A stretch of 64,000 nt of DNA from Novosphingobium aerophilum (GTDB lineage: Bacteria; Pseudomonadota; Alphaproteobacteria; Sphingomonadales; Sphingomonadaceae): NCBI RefSeq assembly GCF_014230305.1, contig NZ_JACLAU010000007.1, positions 93,009 to 157,008 on the forward strand, written 5' to 3'. A model generated the notes under the pieces. That model saw nothing but the letters and a program-made list of their open reading frames with translations. It was not told the origin of the DNA and did not search any database. Position numbers and translations under genes: made by a program. Shown here in pieces: positions 8,443 to 15,943 of this stretch (position 1 is the stretch's first letter; each line of letters starts with the position of its first letter).

Positions 8443-8931
8443 TCAGGCGGGCTCTTCGGCCGGGCGGGTCGCCTCGTCGCGCGCCAAATCGGCCCAGTCG
8501 GCCCAGGCCAGATCCTCGTAAGCGAGCACCCGGCCATCCTGGGCACGAATGGTCACCGGGGCGATCGGGCGCCGGTCGCGCTTGTCGATCAGCACCGGAT
8601 TGGACGGCACGCCCAGCCCGTGCTTTTCCCCCCATTCGCGCAGGGCGATCATCGCGGGGAGCAGTTCGATCCCCTTTTCCGTCAGCCGGTAGATCACCTT
8701 GCGGCGATCATCCTCCTGCGGCTGGCGCAGCAGGATGCCGTGTTCGACCAGCTTGGTCAGGCGGTTGGCCAGGATGTTGCGGGCGATCCCGATCCCGACG
8801 AACTGTTCGAAATGGGTGAGGCCGTTGAAGGCGGCGCGGAGCAGCAGGAACGACCAGCGCTCACCCATGACCTCGAGCGCCATAGGCAGCCCGCAGTTCT
8901 CGGCATCAAGGGGTTCGTGGAGCGATTCCAT
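8443..8931 (-). CDS. HxlR family winged-helix transcriptional regulator
   Basis: 162 aa. A typical HxlR fold: NCGLPMALEVMGERWSFLLL (with the conserved Cys near the N-terminus and GxRW), then GIARNILANRLTKLVEHGIL as the recognition helix and RRKVIYRLTEKGIELLPAM as the wing. HxlR proteins are dimeric and often sense electrophiles or redox state through the N-terminal Cys. An extra C-terminal segment of about 55 aa carries DKRDRRPIAPVTIRAQDGR. A perfect 10-bp palindrome lies 5 bases before the ATG and may be its own operator. A divergent secreted-protein gene starts 131 bp away. Confidence 0.9.
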   Translation of the reverse strand: MESLHEPLDAENCGLPMALEVMGERWSFLLLRAAFNGLTHFEQFVGIGIARNILANRLTKLVEHGILLRQPQEDDRRKVIYRLTEKGIELLPAMIALREWGEKHGLGVPSNPVLIDKRDRRPIAPVTIRAQDGRVLAYEDLAWADWADLARDEATRPAEEPA

Positions 8932-8935
8932 AATT

Positions 8936-8945
8936 GTAAGCTTAC
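8936..8945. promoter_or_regulatory. Perfect palindrome GTAAGCTTAC, candidate HxlR operator
   Basis: The 10-bp palindrome GTAAGCTTAC lies immediately upstream of the HxlR-family start codon (8931), in an AT-rich patch of otherwise GC-rich DNA. Autoregulatory binding to short palindromes in the own promoter is usual for this family. The assignment is by position only. Confidence 0.4.
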
Positions 8946-9030
8946 GCTTTTTACTTAGGGTGTCGAGCGTACAGAGGGACATGCCTACTAGTTGCAAAGC
9001 GAGACGGATTAATCTAGTCCCGATTCGCAA

Positions 9031-9046
9031 CTGACATGAATGTCAG
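9031..9046. promoter_or_regulatory. Perfect inverted repeat CTGACAT-GA-ATGTCAG
   Basis: Two 7-bp arms separated by 2 bases lie 17-32 bases upstream of the ATG at 9063, just before the AAGGAG ribosome-binding site. It could be an operator for the divergent pair or a small hairpin in the leader. Confidence 0.4.
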
Positions 9047-9062
9047 CAAAGGAGATTCCCTC

Positions 9063-9371
9063 ATGGCCCGCATGCTCCCTGTCGCAACCCTTGCCGCTCT
9101 TGTCCTGTCGCTGCCGACCCTGGCCCTGCCCGCCCAGGCGGCCCCGAGCGGCTGGTCGGCGACACTGCGCGAACCCCTGGCCCAGCCGCGGCATGAGATC
9201 GTCAACGGCGTGGTCTGGACCTGCATCGGCACGCAGTGCACCGCGCCGGCCCAGGATTCGCGCCCGGCAATCGTCTGCCGCAAGGTGGTGCAGAAGTTCG
9301 GCCCCCTCACCCGCTTCACCTCGCCCGCCGGTGAACTGGAGGCGGAGGCGCTGGCCAAGTGCAACGGGTGA
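9063..9371 (+). CDS. Small secreted protein, CC_3452 family
   Basis: 102 aa. The signal peptide ARMLPVATLAALVLSLPTLA ends near PAQAAP. The mature part is about 70 aa, with a WTCIGTQCTAPAQDSRP pattern, a further conserved Cys (IVCRKVV) and a terminal LAKCNG. These four Cys and the FGPLTRFTSPAGEL segment match the uncharacterised CC_3452 family common in Caulobacter and sphingomonads. The ATG at 9063 is chosen because AAGGAG lies 8 bases upstream; the in-frame ATG at 9036 lies inside an inverted repeat. Function unknown. Confidence 0.75.
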   Translation: MARMLPVATLAALVLSLPTLALPAQAAPSGWSATLREPLAQPRHEIVNGVVWTCIGTQCTAPAQDSRPAIVCRKVVQKFGPLTRFTSPAGELEAEALAKCNG

Positions 9372-9465
9372 GCAACGCCTGACCGGACGCCCGCCGCTCC
9401 CGCATCTCCAGCGTCAAGCCCGCGCGGGCATGAAGGAACGGCTGGCCGGTCCGCTAACAAGAGGC

Positions 9466-9740
9466 GATGGGATTGCTTGCCAACAGATGCGCCGAACCCC
9501 CACCCCCATCCCCTTCCCAACGGGGAGGGGAGCGAGGCTGGCCCATCCCCTCCCCAACGGGGAGGGGAGCGAGACTGGCCCTGCCGCAGGCGGGGCTAGT
9601 CGCAGCGGGGAGGGGGCTCGACCGTCGCGTTGGCAAACGTCCCCATCACCCGGAAAAAGACGATAGGGTTGCTTGCCAACACCAGCGCCGAATCCCCTCC
9701 CCGGCTCGTCCTGAACCTGTCGAAGGACGGGGAGGGATGC
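9466..9740. repeat. Cluster of intergenic repeats
   Basis: No gene is supported in 9372-9765. The stretch is built of repeats. A word reading GATGGGATTGCTTGCCAACA at 9468 recurs at 9661 as GATAGGGTTGCTTGCCAACA, each followed by a GCGCCGAA word. An inverted relative (GTTGGCAAACGTCCCCATC) sits at 9629. A block with TCCCC...AACGGGGAGGGGAGCGAG is tandemly repeated twice at about 9501-9575 with a period near 37 bp. A variant of the REP word CCTGAACCTGTCGAAGGAC is at 9709. Such clusters are typical of sphingomonad intergenic DNA. Confidence 0.7.
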
Positions 9741-9765
9741 GGGACTCGCCCGGACAAGACGCCTC

Positions 9766-10383
9766 CTAAAGCAGCCCGCGCTCCGTCAGGTCCCGCTCCA
9801 GCCCGGCCGGATCGGTGAACAGGTGGCCATGCCAGCCCGCCGCGCGCACGGCGGCGATGTTGGCGGCGCTGTCATCGATGAACAGCATGGCCGGTCCGGC
9901 CCGGCCGAAGCGTCGCTCGGCGAGCGCGTAGATCGCCGGATCGGGCTTGGCGATCCGTTCCACGCCCGACACCACGATGTCGCGGAACCGCTCCAGCACC
10001 GGCAGGGTCGGGCGGAAGCGCGGCCACAGGTCCGCACCGAAATTGGTGATCGCATAAAGCGGCACGCCGCGCGCGTGGAGCGCTTCGACCAGGGCGATGG
10101 TGCCCTCGATCGGGCCGGGGATGGTCTCGTTGAACCGGGTGGCATAGGCGTCGATCAGGGCCGCCTGCGCCGGGAACTCCGCCTTGCGCTCGGCCACCAT
10201 CTCGGCCAGCGGACGCCCGGCGTCGTGCTGGTAGTGCCAGGCTTCGGTCACCACGGTGGAGCAGAACCATTCCAGCTCGGCCGGATCGGCGATCAGCTTG
10301 CGGAACAGCACGCGCATGTCCCAGTGGACCAGCACGCGGCCGACATCGAACACCACCGCCTCGATCGCTGCGCTTGCGCTCAT
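9766..10383 (-). CDS. HAD-IA family hydrolase
   Basis: 205 aa. Motif I is VVFDVGRVLVHWD (nucleophile Asp, with Gly where many phosphatases have the second Asp), motif II is the ITNFG segment, motif III the Lys in AKPDPAIY, and motif IV LFIDDSAANI. A helical cap lies between motifs I and II (about 20-90). The DxG form of motif I suggests a YihX/epoxide-hydrolase-N-like HAD phosphatase rather than a dehalogenase. Substrate unknown. It is 142 bp downstream of rpmJ, past a terminator. Confidence 0.85.
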   Translation of the reverse strand: MSASAAIEAVVFDVGRVLVHWDMRVLFRKLIADPAELEWFCSTVVTEAWHYQHDAGRPLAEMVAERKAEFPAQAALIDAYATRFNETIPGPIEGTIALVEALHARGVPLYAITNFGADLWPRFRPTLPVLERFRDIVVSGVERIAKPDPAIYALAERRFGRAGPAMLFIDDSAANIAAVRAAGWHGHLFTDPAGLERDLTERGLL

Positions 10384-10442
10384 GCCCTGTTTCCCCGGTG
10401 CCCTGTCAGGCGGAGCACGGTGCCCAACCTCAAACGGCGCCC

Positions 10443-10483
10443 AAAAACGGTCGCGGCCCGCGCTCCGGAGCGGAGGCGGGCCG
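10443..10483 (-). terminator. Rho-independent terminator after rpmJ
   Basis: Read on the minus strand, an 8-bp GC stem (CGGCCCGC at 10476-10483 pairs with GCGGGCCG at 10454-10461) with an additional palindromic centre (CTCCGGAG) is followed a few bases later by TTTTT (10443-10447). It is placed 43 bases after the rpmJ stop. Confidence 0.7.
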
Positions 10484-10525
10484 TGCGACGTGCAGCCGGC
10501 CCTCAGGCCCGGCCGGCCAGGACGA

Positions 10526-10651
10526 TCAGCCCTGGCGCGCCTTGAAGCGGCGGTTGGTCTTGTTGATCACATAGGTCCGGCCACGACGGCGGATCACGCG
10601 GTTGTCCCGGTGGCGGTCCTTGAGCGACTTCAGGCTGTTGCGAATCTTCAT
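10526..10651 (-). CDS. rpmJ: 50S ribosomal protein L36, zinc-independent type
   Basis: 41 aa, starting [20 protein letters not shown] and ending with the RRFKARQG tail. It lacks the Cys-Cys-Cys-His zinc ribbon of the short L36 and matches the longer Cys-free form normal in alphaproteobacteria. It stands alone with its own terminator downstream; galE is 90 bp upstream on the same strand. Confidence 0.92.
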   Translation of the reverse strand: MKIRNSLKSLKDRHRDNRVIRRRGRTYVINKTNRRFKARQG

Positions 10652-10741
10652 GATAGACCTCGTGCGGGAAAGCCCCGCGGAAAACTGGAAGGCGCCCGTT
10701 AGTGGGCGGCGGGTGCCGAGTCAACCGCGAAGGCGGCCCAG

Positions 10742-11761
10742 TCAGCCCTCGCCGCGGATTTCCGACAGACGCCGCTCCCATGCCAGGGCGTGCCGGACGA
10801 TGGTATCGAGATCGGCATAGCGCGGCTGCCACGGCAGGGTCGCCTTGATCCGCCGATTGTCCGAGACCAGCGCCGCCGGATCGCCCGCACGGCGCCCCTC
10901 GATTGTCCGGTTGATCTTGAGGTTGGTCACCCGATCCACGGCATCGAGCACTTCGAGCACCGAGAACCCGCGGCCATAGCCGCAGTTCATCGTCAGCGAG
11001 ATCGCCGGATCGGCGATCAGCGCCTCAAGGGCCAGGACGTGGGCCTCGGCGAGGTCGGCCACGTGAATGTAATCGCGCACGCCGGTCCCGTCGGGCGTGT
11101 CGTAATCGGTGCCGAACACCCCGACATGGCCGCGCTTGCCCAGCGCCGCCTCGACCGCGACCTTGATCAGGTGAGTGGCCCCGGCGGTCGACTGGCCCGA
11201 GCGCGCCTGCGGATCGGCCCCGGCCACATTGAAATAGCGCAGCGCGCAGTAGTTGAGCGGATGGGCCCGGGCGGTGTCGGCCAGCATGAACTCGGTCATC
11301 AGCTTGGACATGCCATAGGGATTGATCGGCCGCTTCGGGCTGTCCTCGGTCACGGGTGAGACCTCGGGCTCGCCGTAGGTCGCGGCGGTCGAGCTGAAGA
11401 TGAAGTGCGGCACCCCGGCCGCGACCGCCGCGGCGATCAGCGCGCGGGTCTTGGCGGTGTTGTTGTGGTAATACTTCAGCGGGTTTTCCACCGACTCCGG
11501 CACGACGATCGAGCCGGCGAAATGCATGATCGCGCGGGTGCCCTGCTCGGCGAAGATGCGGGCGAGCAGCGCGCCATCCTCGATATCGCCTTCGTAAAGC
11601 GGCACGCCTTCGGGGACGGCGAAGCGGAAGCCGGTGGTCAGGTTGTCGATCACGGCGACCGGCCAGCCCGCGTCCTTGAGCGCCAGCACGGCATGGCTGC
11701 CGATGTATCCGGCGCCCCCGGTGACAAGGACAGGGACGCGCGGGGAGGAAGCAGCAGCCAT
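10742..11761 (-). CDS. galE: UDP-glucose 4-epimerase
   Basis: 339 aa, full length. Extended SDR enzyme interconverting UDP-glucose and UDP-galactose with tightly bound NAD. The Rossmann motif is TGGAGYIGSH (about 13-22), the catalytic Ser/Thr run is SSTAATYGEP and the Tyr-Lys pair is in NPYGMSKLM. YFNVAGADP and the DYDTPDGTGVRDYIHV segment are GalE hallmarks. It may supply UDP-Gal to the capsule made 15-50 kb away, but it is outside that locus. The gene diverges from the DUF4136 gene at 11926. Confidence 0.95.
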   Translation of the reverse strand: MAAASSPRVPVLVTGGAGYIGSHAVLALKDAGWPVAVIDNLTTGFRFAVPEGVPLYEGDIEDGALLARIFAEQGTRAIMHFAGSIVVPESVENPLKYYHNNTAKTRALIAAAVAAGVPHFIFSSTAATYGEPEVSPVTEDSPKRPINPYGMSKLMTEFMLADTARAHPLNYCALRYFNVAGADPQARSGQSTAGATHLIKVAVEAALGKRGHVGVFGTDYDTPDGTGVRDYIHVADLAEAHVLALEALIADPAISLTMNCGYGRGFSVLEVLDAVDRVTNLKINRTIEGRRAGDPAALVSDNRRIKATLPWQPRYADLDTIVRHALAWERRLSEIRGEG

Positions 11762-11925
11762 CGGTCGAATCGCTCCGGTCGGTCAAGGGTCGTTCGCCGC
11801 GGGGTTAGCACGGCGAATCTGGCAAGGGGGTTAACCCTGCCCCGACGTTTGGCAGAGCGTTCCGTTCATCCCCGGGCAAGCTCCGGGCCCATAGGCCGTG
11901 CCCCAGGGGCGACGAAAGGAAATCC

Positions 11926-12720
11926 GTGTCCATCCAGCAACCAGGCAGCCGGTCCGGCCGCCCAACCTTACGGCCCCTCTCCTCGCGCTTCGGCCGGCAT
12001 GCGGCGATGTCCGCCTGCGCTCTCGGGCTGGCCCTCGCGATGCCGACCCTGGCTGAAGCCCGCCCCGGCTGGGGCGGGCCCGGATGGGGGGGATCAGGCT
12101 GGAACGGGCCGGGCTGGAACGGGCCAGGTTGGGGTGGCGGCATGATGCGCGGTGGCGGGCCGGATCGCAGCCGCAACGGCCCGCCCGAGGACAAGGTCAC
12201 GGTATCGACCTTCGTCACCGACGAGCAACCCGCCGCCGCCACCCTGCGCACCGGGACGATCTCGGTCACCGGCGCGCCGACCGGATCGGGCGTCGATAGC
12301 GGCGAACTGGCGGTCTATGCCGCCGCCGTGGTTGATCAGCTCACCCAGGTGGGCTACCGCACCGACGTGCCCGACAGCACCTCCGGACAGGTCACCGAAC
12401 TGCACATCAGCCACGAGACGCTGCAGCCGGAAGAGGTGAAGAGGCCGGTCAGCGGCGCCATGGCCGTGGGAGTGTCCAACCTTGGCACGTCCACCGCGCT
12501 GGCGCTTAACATCGACCTTTCCAAGCCCAGATCGGCGCTGATTTCGACCACTCTGGAGGCCCGCATCCGCGACAAGGCTTCGGGCAAGGTGCTATGGGAA
12601 GGGTGCGCCGACATGGCCACGCGCGCCGGGGACGATCGCTGGTCGTCCGGGGCGATCGCGAACCGGTTGGCCGCCGCCCTGTTCGACCGCTTCCCCACCG
12701 GGAACGGCCCGCCGACCTGA
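11926..12720 (+). CDS. DUF4136-like secreted protein with Gly/Trp repeats
   Basis: 264 aa from a GTG at 11926 with AAAGGA upstream. The signal segment (MSACALGLALAMPTLAEA) is followed by five or six GPGW/GSGW repeats (residues about 46-75), a glycine-tryptophan-rich low-complexity arm. The rest is a DUF4136-type lipoprotein-like domain (YAAAVVDQLTQVGYRTD, ELHISHETLQPEE, LEARIRDKASGKVLWEGCAD). The C-terminal half is clearly paralogous to the protein at 14089. Unlike that one, no lipobox is seen. Function unknown; envelope location inferred. Confidence 0.7.
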   Translation: MSIQQPGSRSGRPTLRPLSSRFGRHAAMSACALGLALAMPTLAEARPGWGGPGWGGSGWNGPGWNGPGWGGGMMRGGGPDRSRNGPPEDKVTVSTFVTDEQPAAATLRTGTISVTGAPTGSGVDSGELAVYAAAVVDQLTQVGYRTDVPDSTSGQVTELHISHETLQPEEVKRPVSGAMAVGVSNLGTSTALALNIDLSKPRSALISTTLEARIRDKASGKVLWEGCADMATRAGDDRWSSGAIANRLAAALFDRFPTGNGPPT

Positions 12721-12935
12721 AGGAGCCTGCCGTCCCATGCCCGACTGCCTTCCTGGACCACAGGCGCAGTCGGATCGGACCGGCCGTCTCGGCTTCGTCC
12801 CCCGGGCAACCTACGCCATTGGGGTAGATTGCCACTCATTGAGAGTGGTTAATTCGACTTTCAGCGCGTTGTGACACTCCTCCGGCCTTGGCATCTCAAG
12901 GGCATCGCTGCGGTCGCGGCGGGAGGACCCGACTG

Positions 12936-13919
12936 ATGTCCAGCAAGGCCAGACAATGGTTTCACAGCATCGCGCATGGCTGTGCCCTCGTTGTCCTGCT
13001 GGGCGCCAGCGGAGTCGGGGCATCGGATCTGTCTCCCACCGATCGTCCCGCTCCCGCATCCCCGATGGCGACGGCGGCCGGTCTCACTCCTCTCCTCGGA
13101 CCGGCCGCCACCCCACCACCGCCCCGTCCCACCGGGGCGCTGCGGGTCACCGCGATCGCCCGGCGCCTGCTGCTGGCCAATGCCGATGGCTGCGCCGAGC
13201 AGCGCCACGACTTCGGGCTGGAGACCGCGGCACCGTCCGGGCGATCCTGGGGCGCGCCGGTGACCGTGGTCTGGCCCGACGGTCCGGCCCGGGCCGCCGG
13301 ATTGCAGCCGGGCGACCTGATCCGCACCATCAACGGCGTGCCCTGGTCGGCCGACGCGCGGGAGCGCGAGCGGTTCATGGCGACCCTGGCCGACGCCGGG
13401 CGGACGCCGCGCATGGCTCTGGTGGTCGAGCGTGATGGCCAGCCCCGGACCCTGACCCTGGCGGGGCAGCCCCGCTGTCACGCCGAGGTGCGCTTGTCCG
13501 ACCAGCCGTTCATCAACGCCACGGCCGAGGGATCGCAGATCGTCATCGGTGGCGGGCTGGAACGGCTGCTGGCGGACGATGCCGAACTGGCCTTCGCCGT
13601 GGCGCACGAGGCCGCTCACCTGATCCTGGGCCACACCGCGCCGGAGCAGGCCCGGGCGATCGTCACCCGTGCCGATCGCGTGGCGCTGGAACAGGAAGCC
13701 GATGCCCTGGCCATCGTGATGATGGCACAGGCGGGCTATCGCCCCGATGCGGCGGCCGGCGCCTGGCTGAAGGTCGCCGATGCCAGCCGGACGCCGCTGC
13801 TGCGGCTGATGGACATTAGCGGCCCCTACCCCGCCACGCAGGAACGCGCCGCGTTCCTCGCCGCCGCCGCCAGCCGCCTCATCCCGCCCGCCCGGCTTCC
13901 GGTCAGCCACGCCCGCTAG
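12936..13919 (+). CDS. M48-type metallopeptidase with PDZ domain, exported
   Basis: 327 aa from the ATG at 12936 with GGGAGGA upstream. Residues 10-30 form a signal peptide. A PDZ domain lies at about 105-178 (GPARAAGLQPGDLIRTINGV). The peptidase core has HEAAH at 224-228 (HExxH zinc site) and a downstream Glu in EQEADALAIVMMAQAGY, which is the third zinc ligand pattern of M48. It probably degrades or processes periplasmic proteins. Two DUF4136 proteins flank it on the same strand, suggesting an envelope stress or quality-control neighbourhood. Confidence 0.85.
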   Translation: MSSKARQWFHSIAHGCALVVLLGASGVGASDLSPTDRPAPASPMATAAGLTPLLGPAATPPPPRPTGALRVTAIARRLLLANADGCAEQRHDFGLETAAPSGRSWGAPVTVVWPDGPARAAGLQPGDLIRTINGVPWSADARERERFMATLADAGRTPRMALVVERDGQPRTLTLAGQPRCHAEVRLSDQPFINATAEGSQIVIGGGLERLLADDAELAFAVAHEAAHLILGHTAPEQARAIVTRADRVALEQEADALAIVMMAQAGYRPDAAAGAWLKVADASRTPLLRLMDISGPYPATQERAAFLAAAASRLIPPARLPVSHAR

Positions 13920-14088
13920 GGCCTGCCGCACCCTGGCGGCCCGATCAGGTGCCGAAGACCGGCCGCGCCCGAACATCGCGCTTTGCTCGCTCCCAGGCAG
14001 AGGACACATAGGGAGGCTGGCCATGCCGGCTTGCAATTCGCCCGCGCCGCCCACAGGTTGGTCCGACGCGGGGGCAAGAGGATCGACC

Positions 14089-14712
14089 ATGGCGCAACGG
14101 ACATTCCCACCCCTTCGCGCGGCGCTGGCGCTGCCGCTCCTGCTGGCGCCCGGCCTGTCCGGTTGCGTCGCGCCAACGGGTCCGGTCGAGGTCACGCGCT
14201 TCCATCTGCCGGACACCGCCATGCTGGCGCGCGGGACCGTGGCCGTGGTCGCGGCGCCGGGGCTCGATCCCTCCTCGCTCGAGCTGCGCGCCTTTTCCGC
14301 CGCGGTGGCGCGCGAGCTGCAGCGCCAGGGCTATCAGGAAGTGGCCGCCGCTGCCGGCGCGCAACTGGCCGAAGTGCGGATCGAGCGGCACACCAGCCAG
14401 CCCGAGCGGCGCCGTGGGCCGGTCAGCGTCGGGGTGGGCGGCAGCACCGGGTCCTATGGCTCGGGTCTGGGCGTGGGGATCGGCTTCGACCTGTCGGGCC
14501 GCCCCCCGGCGATGACCGAAACGCGGCTGGGCGTGGTCCTGCGCGACAAGGCCAGCGGCCGCGTGGTCTGGGAAGGCCGTGCCAGCTTCACCGTCCGCGC
14601 CGATTCGCCGCTCGCCACGACCGAACTGGGCGCCGCGCAGTTGGCCGCTGCGCTGTTCAAGGATTTCCCGGGCAAGTCGGGCGAGACGGTACTGGTCAAG
14701 CCGACGCCCTGA
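14089..14712 (+). CDS. DUF4136-like lipoprotein
   Basis: 207 aa from the ATG at 14089 (AGAGGA 7 bases upstream); the frame is open from 14023. A lipoprotein signal peptide ends with LSGC, so the mature protein should be lipidated at Cys. The domain has [36 protein letters not shown], a glycine-rich [19 protein letters not shown] stretch and [17 protein letters not shown], the last shared with the paralogue at 11926. Function unknown. Confidence 0.75.
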   Translation: MAQRTFPPLRAALALPLLLAPGLSGCVAPTGPVEVTRFHLPDTAMLARGTVAVVAAPGLDPSSLELRAFSAAVARELQRQGYQEVAAAAGAQLAEVRIERHTSQPERRRGPVSVGVGGSTGSYGSGLGVGIGFDLSGRPPAMTETRLGVVLRDKASGRVVWEGRASFTVRADSPLATTELGAAQLAAALFKDFPGKSGETVLVKPTP

Positions 14713-14716
14713 CCGC

Positions 14717-15877
14717 ATGAAGCGGCGCATGAACGACATCACGATCCATGCTCAGTTCGATTCGGGCAATATCGAGGTCCTGGCGATCACCGGGACCGAG
14801 GCCCGGCTGACCATCCGCCGCGACCACCAGTCCGAATTCTTCCAGTGGTTCCACTTCCGCGTCAGCGGCGCGGCCGGGCGCGAGGTGACGCTGCGGCTGA
14901 CCGGCCTCAATGCCAGCGCCTATCCCGGCGGCTGGCCCGGCTATCGCGCCGCCGTATCCGAGGATCGCGAACACTGGGGCCGCGCCGCGACGGACTGGGA
15001 CAAGCAGGCCGACGGCGGCACCCTGACGATCCGCCACCAGCCCGCGGGCGACCTGGCCTGGTTCGCCTATTTCGCGCCCTATTCGCTGGAGCGCCACGAC
15101 GATCTGATCGCCGCCACCGCCCAGGCCGAGGGCGTGACCTATCGCTGCCTGGGCACCACGCTCGACGGCCGCGCGATCGACTGCCTGGAACTCGGCGAAG
15201 GCGACACCCAGGTCTGGCTCTATGCCCGCCAGCACCCGGGTGAATCGATGGCCGAATGGTGGATGGAGGGCGCGCTCGACCGCCTGACCGACCCCGCCGA
15301 TCCCTGGGCAAGGCTGCTGCGCCAGCGGTGCCGCTTCCACATCGTGCCGAACATGAACCCGGATGGTTCATTCCGTGGGCATCTGCGAACCAATGCGGTC
15401 GGCGTGAACCTCAACCGCGAATGGCACGCCCCTTCCCCGGACCGTTCACCCGAAGTCCTGGCCGTGCTGCGCGCGATGGACGAAAGCGGGGTCCATTTCG
15501 CCATGGATGTCCACGGTGACGAGGCGATTCCCGCGGCCTTCATCGCCGGCTTCCACGGCATCCCCGCCTGGACCGAGGGCCAGGGCGCCGGCTATGACCG
15601 CTATCGCGCGATCCTGGAGCGCCGCTCACCCGACTTCCAGACCCGCCTCGGCTATCCCACCGCCCGCCCCGGCAGCGCCAATCTGACGATGAGCACCAAC
15701 CAGCTCGCCCAGCGCTTCGGCCCCAGCCACGGCTGCGTCGCCTTCACGCTGGAAATGCCGTTCAAGGACAACGACGACCTGCCCGACCCCGCCCAGGGCT
15801 GGAGCCCGGAACGCTCGATCCAACTGGGCCGCGACTGCATCGCGGCGCTGGGGGAATGGCTGACGGGGCGGGAGTGA
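14717..15877 (+). CDS. M14-family zinc carboxypeptidase with N-terminal beta-sandwich
   Basis: 386 aa; the ATG at 14729 is a plausible alternative start. It resembles the cytosolic carboxypeptidase-like M14D subgroup: an N-terminal beta domain (SGNIEVLAI...[11 protein letters not shown], about 10-120), then zinc ligands HPGES near residue 173, an [15 protein letters not shown] loop with VGVNLNREW, a further His in MDVHGDE near 264, and the catalytic Glu in [10 protein letters not shown] near 345. No signal peptide, so cytoplasmic. A 14-bp tandem repeat covers its stop codon. Confidence 0.85.
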   Translation: MKRRMNDITIHAQFDSGNIEVLAITGTEARLTIRRDHQSEFFQWFHFRVSGAAGREVTLRLTGLNASAYPGGWPGYRAAVSEDREHWGRAATDWDKQADGGTLTIRHQPAGDLAWFAYFAPYSLERHDDLIAATAQAEGVTYRCLGTTLDGRAIDCLELGEGDTQVWLYARQHPGESMAEWWMEGALDRLTDPADPWARLLRQRCRFHIVPNMNPDGSFRGHLRTNAVGVNLNREWHAPSPDRSPEVLAVLRAMDESGVHFAMDVHGDEAIPAAFIAGFHGIPAWTEGQGAGYDRYRAILERRSPDFQTRLGYPTARPGSANLTMSTNQLAQRFGPSHGCVAFTLEMPFKDNDDLPDPAQGWSPERSIQLGRDCIAALGEWLTGRE

Positions 15878-15943
15878 CGGGGCGGGAGTGACGGGCTGGG
15901 GCCCCAACCCCCTTCGACACCCCGCCGGACGAACGGACCGCGA

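Noticed and set aside
9501..9575. CRISPR array
   Set aside because: Only two imperfect tandem units with no spacers of constant length and no cas genes nearby.
15850..15895. 14-bp tandem repeat (GACGGGGCGGGAGT type) at the M14 gene stop as a functional element
   Set aside because: Only two to three short units; explained by local slippage at a gene end.
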